From Bradysia coprophila (taxonomy: Eukaryota > Arthropoda > Insecta > Diptera > Sciaridae), in contig NC_050738.1 in NCBI RefSeq assembly GCF_014529535.1, positions 12,664,062-12,728,061 on the forward strand: DNA of 64,000 nt. The letters are read 5' to 3'. The notes beneath the pieces were generated by a model, which worked only from the letters and a program-made list of their open reading frames with translations, searched no databases and was not told the DNA's origin. Of this stretch, positions 36,601 to 50,037 are shown piece after piece. How positions within the stretch are numbered: the stretch's first letter is position 1; each line of letters opens with the position of its first letter. The position numbers and the translations under genes were made by a program.

Positions 36601-39600
36601 CCCGTTTAAGTTCATCGAAAACAGTCTCTGTGAGAGATTTTTCCTGTTTGATGCTTGACTCTGTTAATGTTAGATCTTGGTTCGATCCATCAGCTCCAGA
36701 GCTTGGCAAACTCTTCTGGCGTTTCTTATTTTTCTTGTGCTTTTTCCTGGGTTCCGAACTGAGAATGTCGAAAATGCTGTCTTTCGCGTCACTAGGTTTG
36801 CTCGGCAAGTAGTTGAGTGAAAAGTCGAATGAATCGGTGGTTGGTTCTTCTTTGGTTTCAGATTTGATTTCCATTTTAATATCAGGTTTGACGTCTTTCT
36901 CGATCCGGGGAACAGTCTCCACTTTAATTGGTGACAGTTCTTCCTTTACGACCGCATCCAACTCGCAGTGACTTTCAATCGGTTCTAATTTAATTTTGTC
37001 GATGATTGGTTTCGTATCATCTTCACCAAGCACACCGCCATCGTCGTCCGAAGTATCCGATGCAATTCGTGTCGACCGAGAATTCTTTCGAGAAGTTATT
37101 TTCCGTCTTGGCTTATTGTTGCGCAGACTGTTTTCCGAACTTTCACCATCACAAAGCTCGTTCAATCGATTGCGATGATAATTGCTGCTAGAGCGTCGTG
37201 GTTCCGATTCAGTATCAGACATGAAGTGATCTTTATGGTTTCTAGATTGTCGACCGTCTTCATCGCTCGAGGTATTTATAAATCCTTTCGATTTGCTCTT
37301 CATATTTCGACGGTCCACATCGATGTCACTATCCGAATCGTCATCCCAACTATTCGAACGTTTCTTCTCTTCACGCTTCCGTTCTCTGCATTGTTTTAAT
37401 TGACTGAATTTCGCTTTTATCTTCTTTTCTTCTTCCTGTTTCTGCATATTCTTGCACGATCGAGCCTTAACCTTGTCATACATCGAAATATAAGCTGGAC
37501 CATCGTCAGGTATATCGAAAATGGAATGTTTCTTTGGTTCATCGGAATCCGAGTCATCCGAACTGTTGGCATTTTGTTTACGTAGGCGGCTTCGTCTTTC
37601 TGATGATGATTTCGATGACGATGTGTGATTGCTGTTGTGACTGCCGTTCCCATCATCGTTTCGTCCACGTCGATCACCACTATTGTGCCGATTGTATTTT
37701 TTATCGTCTCTGCTCGATTTATTTTCACCACTGCCATACTGTCGATAATTAGAGTCATCCAATAGACCGCCAATTCCATCGGATTTCTTTTTGTCCCTCT
37801 TTTTATGTTCATCGTCACTAGATCGACCATCCTGATCCAGATAGCATTTGTCGGGTGATAGACGATTGTCATTGGTTTCCATACTGTCGCTGATGTGATT
37901 TGAAATCTCCTTTTCTTCTTTGTTTTTACGACTTTTGTGTTTCTCTTGTCGATCCTTGCTACGATGTCGGTCATGATCATGATCTTTTCTACGCTGGTCA
38001 TCGTACCGATTTCGATCGTCAAATCGACTGTCGTCACCGGACTTTGGCTGTAAGCTACTGCTTTTACTATGATGGCGATGGTGTTTCGATTTGTCAGACG
38101 ATCGATTCGGATCTTTAAAGTCTCTGCGGTCTAAGATCTTCCGATTATCACTCGAAATCGAGTTGTTCTTGAAGCGCTTGCTTTCTTCACCATCATCGCT
38201 GTCAGGATCACTTATTCGACGTTTAGAGTTCGTTCGTACTGGTGAACTTCCACTATTTACTCTTTCGCGACGTTTCGATGTGTCGAAGAATGGTGTATTT
38301 TCACGGGATATGCGAGCGTTCTCCTTATTGTGATGGTCTTTTAATACCTTCGATGATTGTTGTTCTGCTGTGAGAGTTTTGCTCGGCGAATAGTCGTTCA
38401 ATTCGTGAGATGTATCAATTTCTACATCAGAAACGTCTTCCAGTTTCAAAATTTCTTCCCGCTTCGAACGATTTTCTTCTTCATCGAGCTCAGCCTGACG
38501 TAGTTTTTCTTCCAACACAAGCTTTTCTTTCTCAAGACGTTCACTTTCTTCTCTTTCACGCCTAATCGCCTCTTCACGTTGTTGTTTTTCTAATTCATCT
38601 CGATGTCGACGTTCCAGCTCTTCTCGTTGTCGACGTTCTAGCTCTTCCCGCTGTCTTCGCTCTGCATCGACTCGCTCCCGTTCTTTCCGTTCTTTTTCTT
38701 CAGCTTCTCGACGAATTCTTTCCTCCTTTTCTTTACACTCATTTTCGAGCCGTTCTTGTTCTCGCCTTTCTTCTTCTCGTTGCTTCAACCTCAATTCTTC
38801 TTCTTTTTCACGTTGCTCACGCTCTCTTGCTTCAGCAGATATCTTCTCACGATCAGTTTGTAAACGATCTTCAGCACCAGATGAAACTTCTTTCTGCAAA
38901 ACTTCCACTGAGTCTTGTTGTTGAAGTTGTTCATCGGATGACGGTTGTTCTTTGTGATTGACGCTGTCATGATTTTTTCTTCGGTCCAGCGAATCATTTC
39001 GTCGTTTGCGCTCATTATCATTTTTACTGGAATTTCGTTTTCCACTACTTTTCGAGCTAGTTCGAAGGGCTTTCGCCTCCTTCTTTGAGATGGTTGCCGC
39101 TGACGTAGTAGTTGTTGTTGACGTCGCTGTGGTTGTGCTAGTTATACTTGTAGTTGGTAATGTTGGAGATGTATTTTCGTCATCTTTGCTGACTGATAAC
39201 GTCTTCACCGTTCCTACATTCGTACTTCCCGGAACAGATACACTTTTGGATAGATTGCGATTGTTTGTACTTTGAGTAGAACCGGACCATTTTTCCTGCA
39301 GACTAATGCTTTTCGAAATATTATTTTTTGATTTGACCGGTGTGGATGTTGCTGTTCCAGAAGGTATTGACGAAGTTGTGACTGAAGTCGCAGTGACACT
39401 CGCACATCGTTGACTTTCACTTGTTGTTGCAACAATGTCTGTTAATGTGGTGCTAGTTGAAACAGATGTTAACGGAACCGATGTTGTTGGTCCAGTGCAT
39501 TCAGTGGCTGGTGGAGGTGGCGTCGGAGGTATTGCTGGTGGCGTTGCTGTCGGTATTGGAGGCGTAGCAACCGGCGGATGACTTGGAAATGGATACTGTA

Positions 39601-42600
39601 ATCCTTTGGCCGCTGCAGCAACAGATTGAACGCAATTAAGTTTTTGACTCGTAGCTACTAATGTCGGTGTAGGTGATGGACTATTGTATGGCGACATCGG
39701 CTGCGGACTGTTCATAGGAGATGAATTAATTCGTTGATGCACTTGATTAACTGAAGGTGCTTGAAAAACCAGCGGCTGTGGTTTCGTAATCGTACTGGAA
39801 TTACTAGAAGTTGAAGTTTGAGACTGGGCCACAGTTGCTTGAGTTGCAGGACTTGCTATAACACCTTGAAAACTGCTCATCAATGAACTTCTTGGTAAAT
39901 TGGAAAATTCTCGAGGCTCATATTTGTCACCGATATTTTCCAATCTTTTCGAATCGTCGTCGAAAATCGATGGTTTGGCTAGCACTGATTTGAGGATGTC
40001 TGACGGTTGCACCTCGTTTACGTCCAAATCGAGAAATTTGTGTCGTGCGCTAGCGAAATTGTTTCCTGCGGACGTATTACTCGAAGCGTCGCTGAACGTG
40101 TGCGTCCGATTCGTATTACCGCCGGACCATTTTTCAAACATTTCATCCAAAGTTTTGATTCGTTCTTCTATCGATGGACTACTGCTTGGGGCCATATCCG
40201 AATCACTAGAATATGAACTCAACGACAATGCTCTCGATGGACTTGCTGGTGGTTGTTCAATGCTGGACTGGGAATGACTTTGATTGTAGTGATGTGAATG
40301 GTGCTGTGACTGAGACGATGAAAGTTGCTGGCTTTGTTGTTGCTGCTGCTGTTGCAGATATTGGGTTGACTGCAGCGAAATGTTGTTCTGTGTCGTTGGT
40401 CGTGTAAGCAGAGCAGGAGGAGGACTTGAAAGTGAATTGAGACTAGTATGATTTGCTAAGGACGCTACTGTTGTCGTATGCGAGGAAACGTTGCCGGTGG
40501 ACAACGAAGAATGTGATGTAAACAGCCGATTTTGATGGTATAACTGAATAGCGAATTTCGGTAGTGGTAAATACATCGGTTCACTATTCGGTTGTCTGTC
40601 TCTGGGCAGACGTCGTGGTTCACTCGGTAGAATTTCGGGTCGTTCGTCACATAATGGCGTTCCTGGTCTAGAACCGTCGGCACTCTCACCACCAGACGCT
40701 TCATGAGAATGATGTGAATGCAGCTGATGACCTCGGCCGCGACTCGAATGATGTTCACTTTCACTCATTGAATTTCCCGTTTTTCTTCGTTTGCACACCG
40801 CATGTGGAGTATATACATTTATCACATGATCGTGCGGATCTCGGCTGTGTCTGGAGATGGTATTATCCGTGGACGGTCGACGATTGATATTAACAGTTAT
40901 GTGTTTAAGACTATTACTATCGGACAAACGCCGCACTTCCACACTTTTTCGATGGTGCATCAGCAATAAATTAGATTCATTAGCATGGTTTAGAATTAGA
41001 TCACAGTTAGAGTCACTGATTAAGTTTGTTTGTACACTACTAATTGAATCGATGCTCTGATCGAATTTCATTCGTTTATAGGGACTAACTAATTCATCAC
41101 CACTGGACGGGCACTCTTCTAACTGTTCGAGCAGATGATAACGTTCCTTTTGCAAGTGTCGAATATCACCGGGCGGTGGAAATAAACCAGTCGATTGAGA
41201 TTCGGTGGCTGTAACTACAACGCTCTGCACTCGATGTTTACCGCTACCAATCACATTGCTACTAAAATACTCATCTTCTGCGCCACACGTACTTGCTGGC
41301 GATTTTTCACTACGACGCCGTACGGGTACAGTATCTAGATCACCAGCAATGCTTCCAGCAGCGCCCAAACGAGATAGTGGTGAATCAGGACGATCTCTGG
41401 TGTAGGTGTACGAATCGTCTTCGTGAGAAGCGCCTGATCCTTGGCTATATTCGTCATAACTTTTTAAGCGCCGTTCGATTGTATCACCATCCTGATATTC
41501 AACATAACGTCCACGCCTGCTGCCCCGCGGTGTTGTATTGCCGACGATACTGCTTGGCGATGTGGCACCACTTGCACTATGCCGACTGAATGACGAAGCT
41601 CTTGATCGACTTGTCGCATTTTCGTAACGATTAAATCGAGTCCCAGGTACAACAGTTGTTGCTTCGAATCCACGCGCGCTCGCATCCCGGCCAGCTTCAA
41701 ATGCAACTGTATTCGCACGTTCGATCGTTCCGACACCGCCACTCTGTTTTTCCAGTTTATCATAAAAAGCATCCTGGCATTCACGAGATGCAAAGTCTAC
41801 TTGTAATTTACGTCCGCGTAACGTAACACCTCGCATTTCTTTAACAGCCGTTTGAGCATATTGAATTTGCTCGAAAAACACTAATGCCAATTTTCGTTCA
41901 CGATCTGTGGCCACTTGCGACACCAAACCGAACCGATTAAATTGAGTGGTCAAATAATTTTCACTAACATTGTCCGAAATACCATCGATCCACACACAAT
42001 TTGTTGGCATTGATTTACCAAAACCTAATTTGATTCTATTACTACCCAGATGTTCACCGTCCATTTTGCGCATTGCTTTCACTACTGAAATAATGTCCGA
42101 ATACTGACAAAATGCATACGCATTCACACCCTGCTTCTTAATGTCAATTTCAATTATCTCTCCAAAACAATCGAAATGCCTTCGCAGCTCACTAGCGGTT
42201 ATGTCCTTCTCCAAATTCCCAATGAACAACGTCCTCGTCGATTTTGGATGGTATTCGTCCAGTTCGGCCTCGTACGGCCGAAATTCATTGTCCTCAACAT
42301 CGAATCCCTGATATGGTTCCACTTCTATTTTACAGCCAAAAAACAATTTGTCGTGCGACACCTCAAGCGCTTTATCCACATCATCGGCTTTCTTGAAACA
42401 TACCAGGGCGTATCGTTCCGAACTCTGTCCAACCACTTTCACCCACGTCACTTTGCCGTGTTTCTTATATTCATGAAATAATCCGTCCTTCAAGGACGTA
42501 TCCGACGATCGTGATGGTAAATTCCGTACGCATATGGCGAGCGGTCGATTGTCTTCGGAATGCACAGCAGGATTTGAATTGGAGGAATTGGTAGCTGGTG

Positions 42601-44513
42601 TTGAAACGGCCGATTGTAGATGTCGCGAACGTGACGGATCACTGCCCGACACTGGACTGCCGGTTTCGTTTGAATTTGACGATGCACTGTTTGTTGAACT
42701 ACAACTACTTGGACTTCGAGAATGAGATCGACTTGAAGTGCTGCCACCGCATGGTGACTCGGAACCGGAACGTGATTTTTTCTTGCTTATCGATGACGAT
42801 TTGACGGATACATCCGTTTCAGACATTCGACGATCCAATGTGGGATCATATGAACCGTCTGGCGTAACAACTGCACTAGCCATATTACCATAAACACTAC
42901 GAGCTGTTGGCGATGGATTCGAATTCTCGTGCCAAGAACTAGATGATATTCGATGAAGAGTTATCGGATTTGATCTGGAAATACAAAAAACAATAGCAAC
43001 AACAGTCATACAATGTCGTAACAAATTTTCGAGAGTAGGAGAGTGCTGAAAGACACCAAACGAACCTTTCTATTGTTGATGAATATAAACCATTTCGATA
43101 TCTATCTCTTGTACGGCCCCTTGAATCACCACTTGACGAATGATAGTTGTTCGACCGACGAGCATACTGATCGGATGTGTCGTTGACTCGAGGAACGCGA
43201 TCATAGAATGTTGATCGATCTCCAAATACTGGTGATAAATCTTCCGATGACCTGCAATCAGAAAAGATAGCTATGCTTAGCAAACATATCAAAGTGCAAC
43301 GATGCTAAATGCTACTGCAATTCATTACGATAAATGCGCTTATACGTTTTCGATAAAATGGATTAACGGAAAATGTTTGGTGAAAATATAAAATGTGTAA
43401 ATGACTGAGATGATCGGATGTGTTGATGTGATTTTTTTTTTGTAAAAAAATAAATTCGAATCTTTTAAGCCAGCTAAATAGCGTGGTCAAAAGTAATTAA
43501 AATCGAATACAAACTAAATGGAAATACAAACTAATAAAACGAATACGAATATTAATCAGAGTAAAAACCATAACAAAAACAAAACGTTTTACAACAAAAC
43601 CAAAACCCTTGCCAACGGCGATCGATAATTGTATGTTTATGTACAATAAAACCCAAGAAACAACAAAGAATTCAATATACAGAGGGAAAAAAACAAATTT
43701 TTGTTTGTGGATTTGCTTATCGATAAACGGGGGGAGGATATATAGAGAGGACACACTACAAAACGCATAAAATCAAAGGAAAACTCTCTCCACACTTACC
43801 CGTGATTCGGTGTTGGGAATCGAGTTGGCACAGTAACGGTAGATAATTGTGTCGATGGTACTACTGCCGTTTGTGGTGTTGCCACCGCTGAATACTGTGC
43901 TGGTAAAGCTACCGACTTATCATTAACAGTCGTCGATATTGATGGTTGCTTCGAATTAATTTTTATTAACTGTTGCTGAGACGATAGCAAATGTTGCGAT
44001 GACTGGGTTCCTGAGCTACAATTGGACGATGGTGAATTCTCACCGGACGTCGATGGTATTGACGATGGTTCATAGTATTCGGTGGTTAGAAGCCGATCAT
44101 CAAACTTATTTTCGGCTGTGTGAGCTTTGGATGCTGACTTTATGTCTATGAATGCAACAGTTGCGCATACACTGCCTGCATTATAATTTGCCAATGTCGC
44201 TGCAGTACACATAGTCGTGCTATTACTTGTAATATTACTGCTAATCGTATTGTTGTTGCTACTATTGTTGTTGTTATTATTGTTGTTGTTTGATGTTGTG
44301 CTACTGTTACTACTGCTATTACTACTGACACTACTGCCACAGTTAACGGAAGGTGTTGTAACGCCTCCGCCAGATGGTAACAGACTGGATACGTCCAGAT
44401 TGTCGTTGATTTGCTGGTCTTTGATATGGCCATAATGTGGTGACTTTGGCAACAGCAAATTTGGATGAAAGGCTGACGACAACAGAATCTTGACACTTTG
44501 AACGCGGCCATAT
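27681..44513 (-). CDS. spen: Split ends (SPEN/MINT/SHARP family) RNA-binding corepressor; 5' coding end missing
   Basis: Coding exons on the minus strand are 43,800-44,513, 43,066-43,251, 29,902-42,974, 29,732-29,835, 29,266-29,346, 29,030-29,148, 28,807-28,961, 28,449-28,715, 28,036-28,373 and 27,681-27,968. All boundaries are GT..AG and all phases agree, giving at least 5,107 aa (fly Spen is about 5,500 aa). Order: the second half of RRM1, RRM2-4, Ser/Arg/His-rich regions, a conserved block near SIFDDDSKRLENIGDKYEP, an Arg/Glu coiled coil, Lys/Ser/Asp-rich and Gln-rich stretches, and a C-terminal SPOC domain with the WQGLLALK and LRIAQRMRLE motifs, ending LIVIATV. SPEN proteins are nuclear; the RRMs bind RNA and the SPOC domain recruits SMRT/HDAC-type corepressors, with roles in Notch, Wingless and EGFR signalling in flies. 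The N-terminus and the first half of RRM1 are not in the window. Confidence 0.96.
27684..28262 (-). other. spen: SPOC domain of Spen (two exons)
   Basis: The domain runs from LLMLLQRYPVMWQGLLALK through MHFVFGN, PLRIAQRMRLEQTQLEGVA and MLLALPCGRD to KQAAGIVNIPAPGSEQAAYV and the stop. It is the protein-binding module that reads phosphoserine in partners such as SMRT. It is interrupted by a 67-bp intron at 27,969-28,035, after ARKMQ. Confidence 0.93.
28374..28448 (-). other. spen: 75-bp stop-free in-frame intron of spen
   Basis: Donor CCTG|GTAAGA and acceptor AAAACAG|GA bracket 25 codons without a stop, in the same frame as both flanking exons. Retention would add 25 residues. It is called an intron because the boundary motifs are strong. 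Confidence 0.6.
29836..29901 (-). other. spen: 66-bp stop-free in-frame intron of spen
   Basis: Donor ACCG|GTAAGT and acceptor TTGCAG|GT bracket 22 codons without a stop, so the large reading frame passes straight through. Retention would add 22 residues between QPIVTG and ASSSRVSV. Confidence 0.65.
33240..34080 (-). other. spen: Gln-rich low-complexity segment of Spen
   Basis: Gln makes up a large share of residues, with repeated QQQ runs mixed with Pro, Val, Ser and Thr. A second Gln/His-rich stretch covers about 29,910-30,700. Such segments are typical of insect corepressors and are likely disordered. Confidence 0.8.
38460..38860 (-). other. spen: Arg/Glu coiled-coil segment of Spen
   Basis: About 130 residues are almost only Arg, Glu, Lys, Gln and Leu, with recurring RRQREELE units and no proline or glycine. 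This predicts a long charged coiled coil or single alpha helix, as in the middle of other SPEN proteins. Confidence 0.75.
39930..40200 (-). other. spen: Conserved internal block of Spen
   Basis: ERIKTLDEMFEKWSGG is followed by FLDLDVNEVQPSDILKSVL and SIFDDDSKRLENIGDKYEP. The last part resembles SSIFEQDSKRLQHLERK of vertebrate SPEN, outside any named domain. The same arrangement is known from fly Spen. Its function is not established. Confidence 0.7.
41790..42547 (-). other. spen: RRM2, RRM3 and RRM4 of Spen
   Basis: RRM2 is about 42,311-42,547 (ICVRNLPSRSSDTSLKDGLF; RYALVCF). RRM3 is about 42,020-42,240 (TLFIGNLEKD; NAYAFCQY). RRM4 is about 41,790-42,005 (NCVWIDGI; KLALVFF). RNP1 and RNP2 positions are intact in each. 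The arrangement and the linker FGKSMPTNCVW match the SPEN family closely. Confidence 0.95.
44070..44513 (-). other. spen: C-terminal half of Spen RRM1 with a low-complexity insertion
   Basis: The exon opens in mid-domain with YGRVQSVKIL (end of helix 1 and strand 2). RNP1 follows much later as CATVAFIDIKSASKAH. Between them, about 44,160-44,440, is an insertion of around 90 residues that includes an Asn/Ser run (nine consecutive Asn, plus/minus strand CAR/AAC-type codons at about 44,250-44,292). The TEYYEPSSIPS tail is typical of Spen. Confidence 0.85.
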
Positions 44514-47500
44514 CTGTGCCAAAAGAAAGAAAAAAGAAATTCCAATCGTTAGACAAAGCGTGGCTTAATATGAACCGGTTAACAAACTACAAACTACAAG
44601 GCAACAATTTTTCCTTTGCATATCTTTTCTCTGAAACGCCACCGATAAAAGTTTGCTCATAATTTTTCCAAAGAAAAAAAAAAACACAAATTCGTCTGGT
44701 GCAGTTTTGCTTTTATTTTTCCTTATGCCAATATAGTCTGGTTTGTTACGAATTTTCCCCTCAACATAAAGACACACAAAAAAAAAAGAAGTACACAACA
44801 TTCAATGTCAGAAATCTCTTGATACCATGAATTCTAATCGATAAAATGTACTTAAAGCGAATCACTATGCTATGTGTTCGACGATTGTGCACCACATAGA
44901 ACGTAAAGCGTATCCGATAAATTGAATGCATTTGCAGCCAGACATACACAGACAAAAAACTTTTTTTTTCCTTCTCCCGATTCAGCTGCATTTAGGGTTG
45001 CGCACCTTTTGCGTGTGAGCATATCGTGTTCATATATATTAAAAACTCGAAACATGTAACGCGACGAAGTACGTTTGCAGTTGAAGTGTTGAATTTCGAG
45101 TGTAGAACAAATAATTGTTTAATGGACTTTTTTTTTAAATTAGATAAACCAAACATTGCAGTTGTTTGACCATACTTTTCGTATGTGAAAACGAGGAAAC
45201 CAGCCAAATTAATTTTCCCATTAAAATAATTATTTTCGTTGACATGAAAGTTGAGCAATATCTACAAAAGTTGATGCGAAGAACAACGAATTAGATAAAC
45301 ATTTAACAGATGATAATAAAACAGTAAACAGCGTTGAACAATCATTTTCCTGAATATTCCACAAACATTTCCCAGACAGTTAAATTTTTGTAGTCTAAGA
45401 TCCCAGACAAACAATTCGCCAATTAATTGTTCAGTCAGTTCAACAAACTTTTCTCAACTTAGCATGTGTTGATTGTCAATCTCTTAGAAACGGTTAATCA
45501 TCTCTTATCGACACCGACAACAAAAACAAACGATGAGCTCTGACTTGTGTCCTGTTATACAAAAAAAAATTATTTGAAACACTAGGAAGTGTTTCACGAA
45601 GGGATTCAATATTTTTATCGTGCTTGTAAAAGACTTATAACGTAGTCAGTCATGTTTGCATGATAATATGCCTTTTCAAGTTCGTTTTATTGTATTAGTC
45701 AGACATGACTCTCGTACTTAAAAGTAACTCAAAACTGAATGTCGTTCCACTTCTTCAAATTCCTTACTTTAATTTTTAGTTTTAACAACAAACTGCAATG
45801 GAACAACAGGGAAAATAAGATATACGAGTAGTACCACCCAGCAAAGTATAATTGTTTTCGTAACCTATTACCTCGATGTTCTTTCTGACATTGTGATCTC
45901 TACTAGGCGGTAAAACATAATCTTCTGAGTGTGTGTTTTCCCAATAATTGGAACAATCTTTCTTCGATGTGTTGATTACAACACCACTTATTACCAGGCA
46001 TCAAAATGAAAACAATACAGATTATGTTCAAAGACGCGCAATGTAATGTGTAATCCGAGGTTACTGCCTTGGGTCGAACAAATATTATTTTCGATGTTCG
46101 TAATAAGAATTAAGCCGAACGGTATTCACGACTATAAACTAGAGCCTCGACTCGAATTAAGTTGATTTTTATTTTAAGTGGCGACTACAGCATTATCAAA
46201 CCGAACCTATTCAACAAACCTACCAATGAATCGTTAGGTATACCGTCTAAGGTCGACATAAAAATATATTATTAACTCGAACGATCAATGGTTTCACAAA
46301 GATTAAATTATTGAAATTTTCAACCGACATGCATATAAAGTTAATGCTACTGCGGTGAAATTCTAACAATATCTATTCCAGTAGTTCGGTGATTCAGCAT
46401 TAGAAATTATTATCGAGTTCATTAACGAATTATCATTCGACCGCTAATTGGATACATACATAGACAGAACCGGGCACATAGCTTTGATGCAAACATAAAA
46501 GTGTTTGTGCTAGGCAGGCTAATAATTTTTCAGATCATACTGGACAGTCCAAGCGATAGATAAATACATCGTGCAGCTTGTTTGCCAATTATTTAAGTGA
46601 TATTCTAAACACTTTGTTGAAACACGTCCAATGAACGTCCATAAATCAGCCATCTGAACTCAATCGTTAAACCGTAATACAATAAATTAAATCAAAACTG
46701 AGAGAGAGAAAAAAAAGAGTCTAAATTATATATCATTACCACAGTCCAAACACTGCCCTTTTGATTCCCATTCGAACCGAACAACGCTTTACAACAAATT
46801 AATGTCAAGAGGTCAATTTTGTATATGTGAAATTTGTTGTTATTATTTTGCTTTGCACATTTAAGACTTTATTCCATTTTCATATAAATATATATATATG
46901 TACACAGTGACGACGACCCGACAGAGAGTCGCGTGATATGTACGTTAAACGAAACTTATTACAACAAAGATTTATGTTTAATGTGACGGCAATGTGTATA
47001 CAACATCGAGTCATACACATTCGACTTCATTCGACTATGTGCAAACAGAGAGAAAGAAAAAAGAAATAATTAAGTAGAGTCGTACCCAAAGGTAAGGCAA
47101 TACGATTTTGGATTCGTGAATAATAATAACAAAAACAATCATTCGTAAGAAACCATTTTTTTTTTGCTTATTGGTGGTAAATAAAAAATAAAAGAAATAA
47201 TAAAAATCTTTCCAAATAGATCATTGAACTCTTCGCGCGCCGTTCCACCACTCTTTGCGCATGAAATTTTTCAAAACAAATGCGGTCGTTTGAATTTAAT
47301 TTTTTTTTCTTTTTCTTAATGTTTTTTCCTTCAGTTTTTTTTTTTGAGACTGTTGTGTATAAATTAAAATATTTTATTATGTATGAGATTATTAAATTTA
47401 GATAGATGTGTACCTATCTATGTACCTCTCTCTACACATAACAGCATAAGAAATACTTTATGGTTTTAAATGTTACATACACACACATGATGCCAATATT

Positions 47501-50013
47501 GTATTATATGCCTTTATATTTGAAAAGGTATAACGTTAACGCTTAATAGAATCATTGAAGTTTATTTGATTTGTTTAGAAATTTGAATTTTAAAATTGGT
47601 GTTGTTTTTTTCGGGAAATATAAGTGATGTGCAAAGTTGTATTTCATACACACACGTAACATAAAAATCGTTTCGAGGAAAAATGTGTGGTCGATTCGGA
47701 TGTAATTTTAAAACTTTTCCGTTATTCCCATGTATTATCGGGTATTAAGTCAACATTGAACCAATTCCGATTTATACTCGAATAAAATATGCACACGAAA
47801 CTAGTCCGATGATTTGCATTGTGTTTCGATTTTAAAACCAAAATCATTCAGGCGAATTTAAATCAAATCGTTGAATCGCTAATACCACCACTGATGATGG
47901 CGATTATCTGCTGGGTACATACATTCAATTGAGAAATTGGACGGCGGGTCATTGTCACATTGAATGTCGTTGATGGCTTATGCAAATAGCTTCCAAAATA
48001 AACAAATATTTTTGTTAAAAAGAAACGTATGCATGAGATTTATCGACGAAGAAAGTTTGTACGATTGTAACGTTTAATTTCACATTAATTTAGTTTTTTT
48101 TTGTTAACGGTAACCATCTAATCACTTAATTGATTTCCAAATATTGGTGCTGTCCATAATTGAATAGAAAATGTTTTTTAACGAAACGATAAGTGGAAAT
48201 CTCTTTTATTAGAAATTATCATTTTGCTTTTTTAAGCGTAGTAATCAGTCAAAAAAGCCCAGTTCCCTTCCTATGTCATTAAAAGGTGGACCTTTAAGAA
48301 AGTCAGGGTTCACAGCTTTCGTCTTTGAAAGTAAACAAATACTTTAAAGGACTGAGTGGAACTTTAGAATCGTCTAGACCTATGCGCTTCCACCAAAGGC
48401 CTTCACTGGCGGCTATATTGTGTCAAAATGCGGGCCTCCACTTGTAACAATTCTTACCGATTCATGATTTCGGAAAGTAAAGCAGTTCAGCAACGGAAGT
48501 AAGTTGCAAATATCAATCTAGGTGGCGAGTTGTTTGTTGATTAGTAACATTACGGCTAAAAAGCTGTTAAGAACAAAGGTTTCATTGAGAACAGATCACT
48601 TGCTCAACTTCATTACGACTACACTCAGATTGTCAGGCCAGATAAACTCTGTTTTAGGCCTCGTTCGAAAGCTGATTGATGGTCTTTGTGGGAGGGCTAA
48701 GTGATAAATGTAATTTTAGATAAAACATTTCGGAGACTATTCCATCTGTAACTGACAGTGGCGTCTAGAAAAGCTTTACTCACTTTTTGTATTAAAACTT
48801 ATGAAGTAAAAGATTTTCTGACGATCTGAGAACAAGAGTCAGGTCAAACAATATTGATAATCCTTGCCGCGAAAGATTAACAAAGAGAAAGAAACAATGA
48901 AATAATTACACAAAAAAATTGCTATGCTTACTGGTACAATCCATGTTACTAAGCCAAAATTTCTTTTTTTCCAAAATATCACTTACAAGACAGATTATTC
49001 AATATTCTAACAATGTTCACCGGGTAATTGCATATGAAGTTCTTCCTCCAGCTCTTTCTATATATAAAATGTATTTTTTTTGGATAAAATGTGTTTTTAG
49101 TGGTGACCCAATTGTTCAAAATTGACAGGAGAAAAAGAAAACATTTTTTTTTCTGGAATGGGTTACTTAACGTAACATGGGTTGTGGATGGGGCTTTAGA
49201 GGATTTCAATAATTTTCGTACGAAAAATCATTTCCCGCTGACTTTGACTAAGATGGATAAGCTCTGCTGCTATTATATTCGAAACAATTGCAGTGGAATG
49301 CGCAGGTTCCTATATTGATAGGATTATCCAGTCACTGCTCCGTCAAAGTCATGTTAAGAGCGATATTTTAAATGAGGTATACGTGTTGGTAACAAGTAGT
49401 AGAAAGAAAACCCTGGAATGTGTTTCCATTGACATTAGAGGAAAAAATGCTAGCTGGTGAAAATGTATAGTAAAAAAGGAAAAAAAAAACTTTATTGAAA
49501 TTTGTTGGAAAAGATTCGTTATTTTGGTAGAGAGAAATCCAATTGGGTGACCAAACCATCAATCAACAAACGCTAAATGTATGAATCAGGACAATTTCCC
49601 TATAGAATGTGGTTTTTCCCATTCTTATCCCTTTTTGCTCTTTTCGGGCTAACAAAAGCAATCACTTTATTTTTCATTCAATGCGATATATATATTCAGA
49701 CTCAGTATATGTACGTATAGAATACCATTACATACACCATACAGCAGAGCGAACCCGTACTGGAATAAATTTAATAGGAAACCATTGATTATTTTTCCGC
49801 ACTTCCATAAATTCACATTATTTGTTCAGTTCGTTTCGGTACAATATCTCTCTCTCTATACAAATACATGAAAAACTATCAAATATATTTATTTTGTACA
49901 CCTTAACGACCGTATTTGTAAAGAGATTTCTAAAGTGAATGACTTTTCAATTATACAACAAAACTTTTTGAACAAAATGTATGTTATACGTTTATTGTCG
50001 TTTTTATTCATTC

Positions 50014-50037
50014 AATGTACGATTTATATCGTACATT
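50014..50037. repeat. Small perfect hairpin
   Basis: AATGTACGAT at 50,014-50,023 pairs with 50,028-50,037 around a TTAT loop. Too short to call a microRNA precursor or a terminator. Confidence 0.6.

Noticed and set aside
50014..50037. A perfect small hairpin as a microRNA precursor.
   Set aside because: The 10-bp stem is far too short for a microRNA precursor.
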